Of a stretch of 64,000 nucleotides of DNA, positions 8,113 through 16,030 are shown in pieces; position 1 is the first letter of the stretch, and every line of letters starts with the position of its first letter. Both the position numbers and the translations under genes were made by a program. This DNA comes from Polaribacter sp. Hel_I_88 (GTDB lineage Bacteria > Bacteroidota > Bacteroidia > Flavobacteriales > Flavobacteriaceae). The stretch lies in the NCBI RefSeq assembly GCF_000687935.1, contig NZ_JHZZ01000001.1, positions 372,001-436,000 of the forward strand, given 5' to 3'. Below the pieces are notes generated by a model, which did no database searches, had not been told where the DNA came from, and saw only the letters and a program-made list of their open reading frames with translations.

Positions 8113-8842
8113 TTTTAAAACCTTCTTTTTCTAAATTTTGATACAAATATTTTACAATTTCAACAGCGCTTTCTGTATCTCCATGAACACAAAAAGTATC
8201 TACTTTTATAGCAGTTTCCATACCAGAAACTGTTTTTACTTTCTCGTTTTTAATCATATTTAAAATATGATTTAAAACGGTTGTTTCATCGACTAACAAA
8301 GCATTTTTATATGTTCTGGAAACTAAAGATAAATCATCATTATAACTCCTATCTGCAAAAGCCTCATACTTAATGTTGATATTATTTTTGATTGCAATTT
8401 TCTCAATCACAGAATTATAAGGAACATATAAAAAGGTATCTTTTAAATATTTTTTAGTTGATTTAATAAATAAAACTGCCAATTTTTCGTCAACTGTAAT
8501 GGCATTATACAAAGCTCCATGAGGTTTTATGTGATGTATTTTCACATTAAAAGTAGCTAATCGTTCTAAAAATAAATCTAATTGATTTTGTATACTTTTG
8601 GTAAAATCTTCATCAGTCATTTGCATGAACTTTCTACCAAAATTTTCTTTGTCAGGAAAAGAAGGATGAGCACCAATTTTTATGTTATTTTTTATCGCTA
8701 ATTGGATAGTTTTATCAATAGAATTTGCATCACCAAAATGACCTCCACAAGCAATATTGCAAGAGGAAATGTAAGGCATTAATAAATGCTCATTTTGGAT
8801 TCCTTCTCCAACATCACAATTAATATCGATTGTTTTTATCAT
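8105..8842 (-). CDS. pxpA: 5-oxoprolinase subunit A (LamB/YcsF family)
   Basis: The N-terminus has the LamB/YcsF hallmark DINCDVGEG (residues 6-14), then SSCNIACGGHFGDANS and KIGAHPSFPDKENFGRKF. HHIKPHGALYN lies mid-protein and DTFCVHGDTESAV near the C-terminus. Acidic and His residues in these motifs probably bind the metal of the active site. Length of 245 aa is normal. A 200-base spacer with an inverted-repeat element separates it from the upstream NRAMP-like gene, so pxpABC may also have its own promoter. Confidence 0.93.
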   Translation of the reverse strand: MIKTIDINCDVGEGIQNEHLLMPYISSCNIACGGHFGDANSIDKTIQLAIKNNIKIGAHPSFPDKENFGRKFMQMTDEDFTKSIQNQLDLFLERLATFNVKIHHIKPHGALYNAITVDEKLAVLFIKSTKKYLKDTFLYVPYNSVIEKIAIKNNINIKYEAFADRSYNDDLSLVSRTYKNALLVDETTVLNHILNMIKNEKVKTVSGMETAIKVDTFCVHGDTESAVEIVKYLYQNLEKEGFKID

Positions 8843-8892
8843 TGCTACTAATAATTTTTAATCTTTTTGGGTTGCAATAAATGCTGATTTTC

Positions 8893-9026
8893 GCCACGAA
8901 TTCACGAATTTTATTTTTCGTTTCAAAATGTGAATTTCACAAATAAAAATTCCTTTGAAATTTATAAAATTTAGTGTTATTATTTTACAGATCAGAGTGA
9001 ATTTTTTTAATTCGTGAATTCGTGGC
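8893..9026. repeat. MITE-like inverted-repeat element, 134 bp
   Basis: GCCACGAATTCACGAATT (8893-8910) and its perfect complement (9009-9026) bound a 98-base AT-rich centre with no credible gene. Terminal inverted repeats without a transposase suggest a miniature mobile element or REP-type repeat. From memory this GCCACGAATTC end recurs in other Bacteroidota genomes. It lies between the NRAMP-like gene and pxpA. Confidence 0.6.
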
Positions 9027-9042
9027 AACATTGTTCTAAAAT

Positions 9043-10269
9043 CTAAAGCAAACCAAACACTTTCATAATCCCTTTTGCACCTAAAAATATAGAAATTGCT
9101 AAAATTATAAATCCAAAAACATTTTGTTTTCTTGTGTTTACAAAACTGCCTAAAACATTCTTTTTGTTCATTATCCATAATAAAATTCCTGCTATAATTG
9201 GTAACAACATGCCATTTGCGACTTGTGCAAACTTTATAATTTCTATGGGTTTTATTCCAATGGATGAAAAAATAACACCTAAAAGTAAAATAATTATCCA
9301 AACCATTTTAAAAGATTTGGATTGCATATTTCCTTTTAAACCCAAACAACCTTGAGCAACATACGCTGCTGCTAAAGGCGCTGTAATTGCAGATGTGATT
9401 CCTGCAGCAAACAACCCTAAAGCTAAAAAGTATTTGGCAAATTCGCCATATAAAGGCGCTAAACCTTCTGCTAAATCTGCTACATTTAAAATATCTTTTG
9501 ACGGAATTGAAGCTGCTGAAATAATAATTGCCATAGAAACCATACCTCCTAAAATAATCGAAATAATCGTGTCTTTTTTAGCGAGTGAAACATCTTCTTT
9601 ATTTTTCCATCTTTCTTTGACTAAAGACGCATGTAAAAACAAATTGTAAGGCACAACAGTTGTTCCAATTAAACCAATAACAGTCAACAAACTTTTTTCT
9701 GGAAATTTGGGAATAAACATTCCTTTTAAAACGTCAAAAATATTGGGTTGTGTTATAATTGCAGTAATTACGAAGGAGAAACTCATCAACAAAACCAACG
9801 TAACTAAAGCTTTTTCGAGGAATTTATAATTGCCAATATACAAAAGTACGAATGCAATTAGACCAATGATTACACTCATAAAATTGATAGAAAAATCGCC
9901 AATAGTATGTTTAAATTCTCCAAAAATTGTTTCCAATCCTAAAATTCCACCACTAATATTTCCTGCTTCGTAAGAAGCATTTCCAACCACAATTGCAGAT
10001 AAAATAAGAATCGTAATAAACTGTTTTAAAAACGGAATTTTAATCTCTTCTCGAATAACTTCTGATAATCCTTTTTGAGAAATAATACCCAATCTTGCAG
10101 CCATTTCTTGCAAAACAATCGTTGCAATTATAGAGAGCAACATTGCCCACAACAAATTGAATCCGAAATTGACACCAGCCAATGTACACAATGTAACTGT
10201 TCCTGGGCCTATAAAAGCTGCAGCCACTAAAGTTCCTGGACCAATATTTTTGAAGTATTTTTTTAGCAT
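9043..10269 (-). CDS. NRAMP-like transporter of the 5-oxoproline cluster (YcsG-like)
   Basis: About eleven hydrophobic segments and overall layout match the NRAMP family (408 aa). Two ligand sites differ: the TM1 motif expected as DPGN reads IGPGTV, and the TM6 motif expected as MPH reads VPYNLFLH. The aspartate and methionine that bind transition metals are therefore missing. Bacillus subtilis carries an NRAMP-like gene, ycsG, in its pxp/kip operon, so transport of 5-oxoproline or a related acid is a reasonable inference. I chose the ATG at 10269, which overlaps the previous stop as TAATG; a TTG at 10278 would add three residues. Confidence 0.78.
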   Translation of the reverse strand: MLKKYFKNIGPGTLVAAAFIGPGTVTLCTLAGVNFGFNLLWAMLLSIIATIVLQEMAARLGIISQKGLSEVIREEIKIPFLKQFITILILSAIVVGNASYEAGNISGGILGLETIFGEFKHTIGDFSINFMSVIIGLIAFVLLYIGNYKFLEKALVTLVLLMSFSFVITAIITQPNIFDVLKGMFIPKFPEKSLLTVIGLIGTTVVPYNLFLHASLVKERWKNKEDVSLAKKDTIISIILGGMVSMAIIISAASIPSKDILNVADLAEGLAPLYGEFAKYFLALGLFAAGITSAITAPLAAAYVAQGCLGLKGNMQSKSFKMVWIIILLLGVIFSSIGIKPIEIIKFAQVANGMLLPIIAGILLWIMNKKNVLGSFVNTRKQNVFGFIILAISIFLGAKGIMKVFGLL

Positions 10270-10829
10270 TATTCCCAAACCATTTTATCTATTTCTGTAA
10301 ATTTTGACAGTTCAAATTGTATTTTTTTCAATCTTGGATTTTTACTAATTATTAAATCAATTTCCTCTGATTGAGCCACACTTGATTTGTTATTAATTTT
10401 CATAGAGTCTAAAAATTTAAGATAATAATTCTCAAATACATAATTCATTATTAATCCTTCACTAGATCCTAATCTTCGATATAAAAGAAATTTATTTTTC
10501 ATCGAATCAAAATAAGTGGCTAAAGGATGCATAAATAACTCTTCAGAACACTTTTCAAAAGAACCATTGGGTTTTTGAAAATATATTTTCCAATTTCCTC
10601 CTGCATTTCCCCAATCTCCACTTTGGAAACCAGAGATCAATAAATCATTTAAACCATCGTTATTTAAGTCAATGATACTTCTAAATAAATTTTCATTATC
10701 TGGCTCAAAAACTCGATTTTTAGTTTTTGAGATATAATCATGAATGCAATTATTTAAGAAAACTTTTTCTTGTTGCGCAGATATAGAGAAAGAAATTAAT
10801 AAAATCAAAAACACTAAAAACAACTTCAT
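10269..10829 (-). CDS. Secreted hypothetical protein with FG-GAP-like motif, 186 aa
   Basis: A clear signal peptide (MKLFLVFLILLISFSISAQQ, cleavage after SAQ or nearby) sends this protein out of the cytoplasm. Residues 48-66 contain IIDLNNDGLNDLLISGFQSG, similar to a calcium-binding FG-GAP/VCBS-type repeat. Two other short segments mention no enzyme motif. It is upstream of, and overlaps by one base with, the NRAMP-like gene, so it may be the first gene of the pxp operon, although its role there is unknown. Confidence 0.6.
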   Translation of the reverse strand: MKLFLVFLILLISFSISAQQEKVFLNNCIHDYISKTKNRVFEPDNENLFRSIIDLNNDGLNDLLISGFQSGDWGNAGGNWKIYFQKPNGSFEKCSEELFMHPLATYFDSMKNKFLLYRRLGSSEGLIMNYVFENYYLKFLDSMKINNKSSVAQSEEIDLIISKNPRLKKIQFELSKFTEIDKMVWE

Positions 10830-10876
10830 TATTTATGTTGTAAAAATTCTTAATAAATATACTTCTAAAAAACAAA

Positions 10877-10900
10877 AACACCTCAAAATTGAGGTGTTTT
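10877..10900 (-). terminator. Bidirectional terminator downstream of pckA
   Basis: The stem AAAACACCTCAA / TTGAGGTGTTTT around a two-base centre has A and T runs on both sides. It can end the pckA transcript on the minus strand and isolates the pxp operon from it. Confidence 0.65.
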
Positions 10901-10946
10901 ATAAATATATAATAACGAAATAAACTTATTTGGAGATACATAACAG

Positions 10947-10968
10947 ATCCCGCTAAAAAAAGCGGGAT
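10947..10968. terminator. GC-rich hairpin downstream of pckA
   Basis: ATCCCGCT and AGCGGGAT form a perfect 8-bp stem with an all-A loop. No T-run follows directly, so it may be an RNA-stabilising hairpin or processing site rather than a terminator. It precedes the stronger terminator at 10877-10900 on the minus strand. Confidence 0.4.
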
Positions 10969-11025
10969 TAGTTCAACTTACAATTTTTATTGCGTTGCTT
11001 CGAAACTTATAAAAATTGAGTTTCA

Positions 11026-12636
11026 TTAATACGCATATCTTTGAGGGCCTCCTCTACGAATTTCTTCGTTGGCAAATTCTTCAAATTGTTTAAAATTATG
11101 TCTAAATGCATTCGATAATTTAAATGCTGTTTCATAATAAGCATCATCATTATTCCAAGTAGATCTTGGACTTAATAATTCTGTTGGCACTCCAGGACAA
11201 AATCTTGGTTGTGCAACTCCAAAAACTGAATGAATGTGGTAATTTTCGTAAGTATAATCGCCCAGTTCGCCATTTAAAACAGCAGTAATCATTGCCCTTG
11301 TATATTTTAATGGCATTCTTCTACCAACACCATATTTACCTCCAGACCAACCTGTGTTTACAAGCCACACATTAACACCTGCATCTTTCATTTTCTTGCT
11401 TAACATTTCTGCATATTTTGTAGGATGTAAAGGCATAAATGGCGCACCAAAACACGCTGAAAAATTAGGAGTAGGTTCTGTAACTCCTGCTTCAGTTCCT
11501 GCTACTTTAGCTGTATAACCAGATATAAAATGATAGGCAGCCTGTGCTGGAGTCAGTTTAGATATTGGAGGCAAAACTCCAAAAGCATCCGCAGTTAAAA
11601 AGAAAATATTCTTCGGATTTTTACCAATTGATGGTTCCTGAATATTATCTATATGATAAATTGGGTAACTTACTCTTGTATTTTGTGTGATAGAAGTGTC
11701 TGCAAAATCTACAACACCTTTATCATCCATTACAACATTCTCTAAAATTGCCCCTTTTTTAATCGCTGCAAAAATTTCTGGTTCTTGTTCTTGAGATAAA
11801 TTAATCACTTTTGCATAACAACCGCCTTCAAAATTAAAAACGGTGTTTTCTGCAGTCCAACCATGTTCATCATCACCAATTAAACTTCTGTTTGGATCTG
11901 TAGAAAGTGTTGTTTTTCCTGTTCCTGATAAACCAAAGAAAATGGCTGTATCACCATCTTTACCAACGTTTGCAGAACAATGCATTGGTAAAGTGTTTTT
12001 ATAAACTGGTAAAATAAAATTTAAAGCAGAAAAAATTCCTTTTTTAATTTCACCTGTATATCCTGTACCACCAATTAAAGCGATTTTTTTAGTAAAATTT
12101 AAAATTGCAAAGTTATGCTGACGAGTTCCATCAACAGCTGCATCAGCCATAAAACCTGGTGCGTTTATAACTGTCCATTCAGGAGAAAAATCTTTTAATT
12201 CTGCTGCTGTTGGTCGTAAAAACATATTGTAAGCAAACATATTGCTCCAAGGATATTCGTTTACAACTCTAATATTTAATTTGTAATTTTCGTCTGCACA
12301 AGCATAACTATCTCTTACAAAAATTTCTTTCTCAGATAAATAATCGACAACTTTGTCATATAATTTATCGAATTTATCTTCTTCAAAAGGTAAATTAATT
12401 TTGCTCCACCAAACTTTATCTTCTGTAATACTGTCTTTTACAATAAAACGATCCATGGGAGACCGACCTGTAAACTCACCAGTATTTACTGCAATTGCTC
12501 CTAAAGAAGATGCTACCCCTTGCTCTTTTTGAAGTGTTTCTTGATGTAATTCGTTAGAAGTTAACTGATAACGAACTGTTGCATTTTTGATTCCTAGACT
12601 ATTTAACGAAATCGATTTCGTATTTGTATCTACCAT
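11026..12636 (-). CDS. pckA: ATP-dependent phosphoenolpyruvate carboxykinase
   Basis: This enzyme converts oxaloacetate and ATP to PEP, CO2 and ADP in gluconeogenesis. The P-loop FFGLSGTGKTTLSTDP, the GDDEHGW motif, and GGTGYTGEIKKGIFSALN identify it as the ATP type. GEFTGRSPMDRF near the N-terminus is the substrate-site arginine motif. I chose the ATG at 12636 (MVDTNTKS), giving 536 residues, the usual family length; the longer frame adds a 14-residue tail with no family support. The gene is monocistronic, with hairpins after it. Confidence 0.95.
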   Translation of the reverse strand: MVDTNTKSISLNSLGIKNATVRYQLTSNELHQETLQKEQGVASSLGAIAVNTGEFTGRSPMDRFIVKDSITEDKVWWSKINLPFEEDKFDKLYDKVVDYLSEKEIFVRDSYACADENYKLNIRVVNEYPWSNMFAYNMFLRPTAAELKDFSPEWTVINAPGFMADAAVDGTRQHNFAILNFTKKIALIGGTGYTGEIKKGIFSALNFILPVYKNTLPMHCSANVGKDGDTAIFFGLSGTGKTTLSTDPNRSLIGDDEHGWTAENTVFNFEGGCYAKVINLSQEQEPEIFAAIKKGAILENVVMDDKGVVDFADTSITQNTRVSYPIYHIDNIQEPSIGKNPKNIFFLTADAFGVLPPISKLTPAQAAYHFISGYTAKVAGTEAGVTEPTPNFSACFGAPFMPLHPTKYAEMLSKKMKDAGVNVWLVNTGWSGGKYGVGRRMPLKYTRAMITAVLNGELGDYTYENYHIHSVFGVAQPRFCPGVPTELLSPRSTWNNDDAYYETAFKLSNAFRHNFKQFEEFANEEIRRGGPQRYAY

Positions 12637-12722
12637 ATCAATATTTTTAGTTTTTTTATGAGCTACAAAACTAATCAATATTTTAAAAACGACCTTATTT
12701 TTATTTATTATTTATGATTTTT

Positions 12723-13103
12723 TTATTTCTGCTTGTACTTTTTCGCAAAAATTATAAGCATTGAAATCCAGACAATTATAAGAAAAAGCCCACCTAAAGG
12801 AGTTACAAACCAAATTGATTTCGCAGAAATAGAAGTTAATTGAATTGTATAAATTGAGCCTGAAAACATAACAACTCCTAAAATTAAAAGGTAGCTAATT
12901 ATATTTTTTTGTTTGATAGAAAAGCCATTATAGATATTTATGAACAATAAAATAATTGCATGATACATTTGATAACGAACAGCCGTTTCAAAACTCAATA
13001 ATTGATCTGAAGTTAAACTTTCTTTTAAAGCATGTGCACCAAATGCACCCAAAATAACTGCTGACAATCCAAAAAAACAAGCAATAATTAAATTTTTAAA
13101 CAT
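12723..13103 (-). CDS. DUF423 (YgdD-like) membrane protein
   Basis: Four transmembrane segments and the family signatures ILGAFGAHALK (residues about 12-22), FETAVRYQMYHAIILL and VMFSGSIYTIQL identify DUF423/YgdD, a conserved inner-membrane family without a known function. I chose the ATG at 13103 (MFKNLIIACFF), which places the first membrane helix at the N-terminus as in relatives; an upstream ATG at 13133 would add ten basic residues. The divergent saccharopine dehydrogenase gene starts 43 bases beyond that upstream ATG. Confidence 0.85.
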   Translation of the reverse strand: MFKNLIIACFFGLSAVILGAFGAHALKESLTSDQLLSFETAVRYQMYHAIILLFINIYNGFSIKQKNIISYLLILGVVMFSGSIYTIQLTSISAKSIWFVTPLGGLFLIIVWISMLIIFAKKYKQK

Positions 13104-13112
13104 TTTAAAAGG

Positions 13113-13147
13113 TTTTTGTTTAATTTTAAACAATTTTAGTATCTTCG
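13113..13147 (+). promoter_or_regulatory. Candidate flavobacterial promoter for saccharopine dehydrogenase
   Basis: TTTTTG (13113-13118) and TATCTTCG (13140-13147) lie 21 bases apart, close to the flavobacterial TTG / TAnnTTTG pattern with one mismatch in the -7 box. The ATG is at 13176, giving a leader of about 20 bases. Confidence 0.35.
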
Positions 13148-13175
13148 TTCAAATACAAAAATACAGCTTTCTTTT

Positions 13176-14543
13176 ATGAAAAACATATTGATTATTGGTG
13201 CAGGAAAATCGAGTTCGTCTTTGATTAAATTCTTATTAGACAAATCTGACGAAGAAAATTTAAAAATAATTATTGGGGATTTATCCACCAAAAATGCAGC
13301 TAAAATTATCAACAATCATAAAAATGCAAAAGCGATAATTTTTGACGTTTTTGATGAACAACAACGTGAAAAGGAAATTGAAAAATCAGACCTTGTAATA
13401 TCAATGTTGCCAGCAAGATTCCATATAGAAGTTGCTAAAAGTTGTGTGAAATTTAAAAAGCACTTAGTTACTGCTTCTTATATTTCTGATGAAATTAAAG
13501 CACTTGACAAAGCTGCAAAAGAAAGTGGTTTAATATTTATGAATGAAATTGGGTTAGACCCAGGTTTAGATCATATGAGTGCCATGAAAGTACTAGATAA
13601 AATTAGAGAAAAAAATGCCAAAATGTTACTTTTTGAATCCTTTTGTGGTGGTTTGGTGGCTCCTGAAAGTGACACTAATCTTTGGAATTACAAATTTACT
13701 TGGAACCCAAGAAATGTAGTTTTAGCAGGTCAGGGAGGAGCTGCCATGTTTATTCAAGAAAGTACGTATAAATATATTCCTTATCATAAATTATTTAGAA
13801 GAACGGAATTTTTAAAGATTAACAATCAAAAATTTGAAGCGTATGCAAATAGAGATTCTTTAAAATATAGAAGTGTTTACGGTTTAGACGATATTCCAAC
13901 AATGTACAGAGGAACTATTAGAAAAGTTGGTTTTTCTAGAGCGTGGAATATTTTTGTACAATTAGGAATGACAGATGATTCTTACACCATAGAAAACTCT
14001 GAAAACATGAGTTACAGAGATTTCGTAAACTTGTTTTTAGCGTATTCTCCATCAGATTCTGTGGAATTAAAATTACGCTCTTATTTAAAAATAGATCAAG
14101 ATGATATGATGTGGGAAAAACTAATTGAACTCGATCTTTTTAATCCAAAGAAAAAAATAGGAATCTCGAATACTACTCCTGCTCAGGCACTTCAAAAAAT
14201 ATTAGAAGATTCTTGGACTTTGCAAGAACATGATAAAGACATGATTGTTATGCAACACCTTTTTGGTTTTGAAATCGGTGGTAAAAAACATCAAATTGAA
14301 AGTAGTTTAATTGTTGAAGGCGAAAACCAAACCTATACAGCAATGGCTAAAACAGTGGGTTTACCAATGGCAATTGCTGCTATAAATATTTTAAAAGGTA
14401 AAATTAAAACACCTGGAGTTCAAATACCAATTTCTAAGGAAGTGTATGAGCCTATTTTAAAAGAATTAGAAAATTACGGAATTAAATTTACCGAAAAAGA
14501 AGTTCCATATTTAGGTTATAATCCTAACAATGTTATAGGTTAA
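13176..14543 (+). CDS. Saccharopine dehydrogenase family protein (Lys9-like), 455 aa
   Basis: The N-terminus has a Rossmann NAD(P) site, ILIIGAGKSSSSLIKFL, followed by a typical acidic beta-strand end, IIIGDLS. The segment MNEIGLDPGLDHMSAMK (residues about 120-136) is characteristic of the glutamate-forming saccharopine reductase/dehydrogenase family, which acts in lysine metabolism between saccharopine and aminoadipate semialdehyde. In Flavobacteria this is usually a lysine-catabolism enzyme. The length is normal and no neighbouring lysine genes are present, so it probably acts as a single transcription unit. Confidence 0.88.
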   Translation: MKNILIIGAGKSSSSLIKFLLDKSDEENLKIIIGDLSTKNAAKIINNHKNAKAIIFDVFDEQQREKEIEKSDLVISMLPARFHIEVAKSCVKFKKHLVTASYISDEIKALDKAAKESGLIFMNEIGLDPGLDHMSAMKVLDKIREKNAKMLLFESFCGGLVAPESDTNLWNYKFTWNPRNVVLAGQGGAAMFIQESTYKYIPYHKLFRRTEFLKINNQKFEAYANRDSLKYRSVYGLDDIPTMYRGTIRKVGFSRAWNIFVQLGMTDDSYTIENSENMSYRDFVNLFLAYSPSDSVELKLRSYLKIDQDDMMWEKLIELDLFNPKKKIGISNTTPAQALQKILEDSWTLQEHDKDMIVMQHLFGFEIGGKKHQIESSLIVEGENQTYTAMAKTVGLPMAIAAINILKGKIKTPGVQIPISKEVYEPILKELENYGIKFTEKEVPYLGYNPNNVIG

Positions 14544-14563
14544 CAAGAGTTTTAACTTTCTAG

Positions 14564-14583
14564 CAAGGGGTTTAAATCCCTTG
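14564..14583 (+). terminator. Weak hairpin between convergent genes
   Basis: CAAGGG and CCCTTG form a 6-bp stem with an 8-base loop 20 bases after the saccharopine dehydrogenase stop. Only a poor T-rich tail follows, so termination strength is uncertain. Confidence 0.35.
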
Positions 14584-14592
14584 TCTATTATT

Positions 14593-15315
14593 TTACATTT
14601 TCAAATAAAAATCTTTGGTTAAATTGATATATGCTTCTGTATATTGATGACGCTCTTTTTCTATAATTAAATGTTCTGAATTAATTTCTGTTGAATGAAA
14701 AGAAAACTCCATTAACACTCTTTTTACTTCGGATGTTTCATTTCCTTGAACTCTACAAATTCTATTTATAATTAAATGTTGTTCTTTAGCGAGGTTGATA
14801 AAATTCTCCTCTTCTTTATAAGGAATTACAATTGCAAATTTTCCATCCGAAGAAAGAATTTTCACAACACCAGTAATCAATTCTAAAAATGATAAAGAAC
14901 TTGTAAAACGTGCTTTATTTCTAGCATCACTTTCAGTTTCAAATTCGTCAGTATAAAAAGGTGGGTTTGTAACGATTAAATCATAAGTTTCCTCTTCTTC
15001 TGCAATTTCATCAGCAAAATTTTGAAAAGTACTATTGTAACAATATAAACGATCTCCCCAATCAGATTCTTCAAAATTGGCAACAGTTTGTTCGTACGCA
15101 TTTTCATCAACCTCAACAACATCAATTGTCATGGCATCACTTCTTTGAGCAAGCATTAAGCCAATAACTCCAGTTCCTGATCCAATATCTAAAATTGTGT
15201 CAGGAAAATTATCCAAAGTACACCAAGCACCTAATAAAACACCATCAGTACCAACCTTCATAGCTGTTTTATCTTGATGAACTGTAAACTCCTTAAATTG
15301 AAATGGTTTTATCAT
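14593..15315 (-). CDS. trmN6: tRNA1(Val) adenine-N6-methyltransferase (YfiC/TrmN6-like)
   Basis: The protein (240 aa) carries the SAM-binding motif ILDIGSGTGVIGLMLAQR (about residues 40-57) and the N6-adenine catalytic motif NPPF in DLIVTNPPFYTDEF. The opening FTVHQDKTAMKVGTDGVLLG is specific for the YfiC/TrmN6 group that methylates A37 of tRNA1(Val). The late segment ICRVQGNETSEVKRVLMEFS also fits. It is cytosolic, convergent with the saccharopine dehydrogenase gene and monocistronic. Confidence 0.88.
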   Translation of the reverse strand: MIKPFQFKEFTVHQDKTAMKVGTDGVLLGAWCTLDNFPDTILDIGSGTGVIGLMLAQRSDAMTIDVVEVDENAYEQTVANFEESDWGDRLYCYNSTFQNFADEIAEEEETYDLIVTNPPFYTDEFETESDARNKARFTSSLSFLELITGVVKILSSDGKFAIVIPYKEEENFINLAKEQHLIINRICRVQGNETSEVKRVLMEFSFHSTEINSEHLIIEKERHQYTEAYINLTKDFYLKM

Positions 15316-15458
15316 TTGTCAAAAATAACCAAATTTAAAATCTACAAAAGAGTTATTCTAGAGATTAAATTTAAATATCTTGAATTTAACATATTAAATT
15401 CATCAATTGAGTTATAATTGTTAATTTTGTAGCTAATTAAAGTAAAAATAAAAGAACC

Positions 15459-15896
15459 ATGAAAAAACTACTATTTATTATTGGTATTATATTATTTAAT
15501 TCTTGTACAGTTTCAAATGCTGAAGAAGAAATAATAGTAGATCCAGTTTCAGCAGAAGATAGAGTTGTAAGAATGGAATTTAGCACTACACAACTCAGTT
15601 TTGACGAAATTAGAATTAGTTATTTTGACTTTAAAACAAATTCTTATCCAGTTGTTATACATCAATTTTCTTATGATTCAGCAGGACAACCTATTCCTTT
15701 TATATTAACTATTGAGAATTATGATTTTAGATATATCAATGGAGAAGCGTATAGAAACAACCCAAATACAGAAGAAATTTCTGTAAAAGTTTATGTTAAT
15801 GACGAACTCGTAATTGAAGAAGCAGAAAGAGGAGAAGATGGAGAATATGCCGAAATTAGATTCAATTACGACATAGTATTGAAAAAAAATATTTAA
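15459..15896 (+). CDS. Hypothetical lipoprotein, 145 aa
   Basis: MKKLLFIIGIILFNSC gives an SpII signal peptide with lipobox FNSC, so the mature protein should be lipid-anchored at Cys16 in the periplasm or outer membrane. The remainder is a beta-rich, acidic sequence with no family that I recognise. A TAATTTTG box at 15422-15429, 30 bases upstream of the ATG, fits the flavobacterial -7 element. It is monocistronic and followed by a strong hairpin. Confidence 0.7.
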   Translation: MKKLLFIIGIILFNSCTVSNAEEEIIVDPVSAEDRVVRMEFSTTQLSFDEIRISYFDFKTNSYPVVIHQFSYDSAGQPIPFILTIENYDFRYINGEAYRNNPNTEEISVKVYVNDELVIEEAERGEDGEYAEIRFNYDIVLKKNI

Positions 15897-15950
15897 AATC
15901 TGATTTGCATTTCAAAATATTCTAAATAATAATATATTTAAAAAAAAGCT

Positions 15951-16000
15951 AGCCTTGTGTATAAAAACTATTTGGAAACAAATGTTTTATGCACAAGGCT
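15951..16000 (-). terminator. Long-stem terminator for the sucrose operon
   Basis: An 18-bp stem, AGCCTTGTGTATAAAAAC against GTTTTATGCACAAGGCT with minor mismatches, has its T-run on the minus strand (A-run at 15940-15947). It ends the operon transcribed leftwards to 16031 and may also act on the plus-strand lipoprotein gene. Confidence 0.7.
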
Positions 16001-16030
16001 TTCAATTAGTTTATTATCAATTCTATAAAA

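Noticed and set aside
8858..9301. Minus-strand open frame of 147 codons overlapping the NRAMP-like gene end and the MITE-like element
   Set aside because: It lies in another frame of the NRAMP-like gene and through repeat DNA. Composition (many Phe, Tyr, Cys, Arg) is that of a shadow frame.
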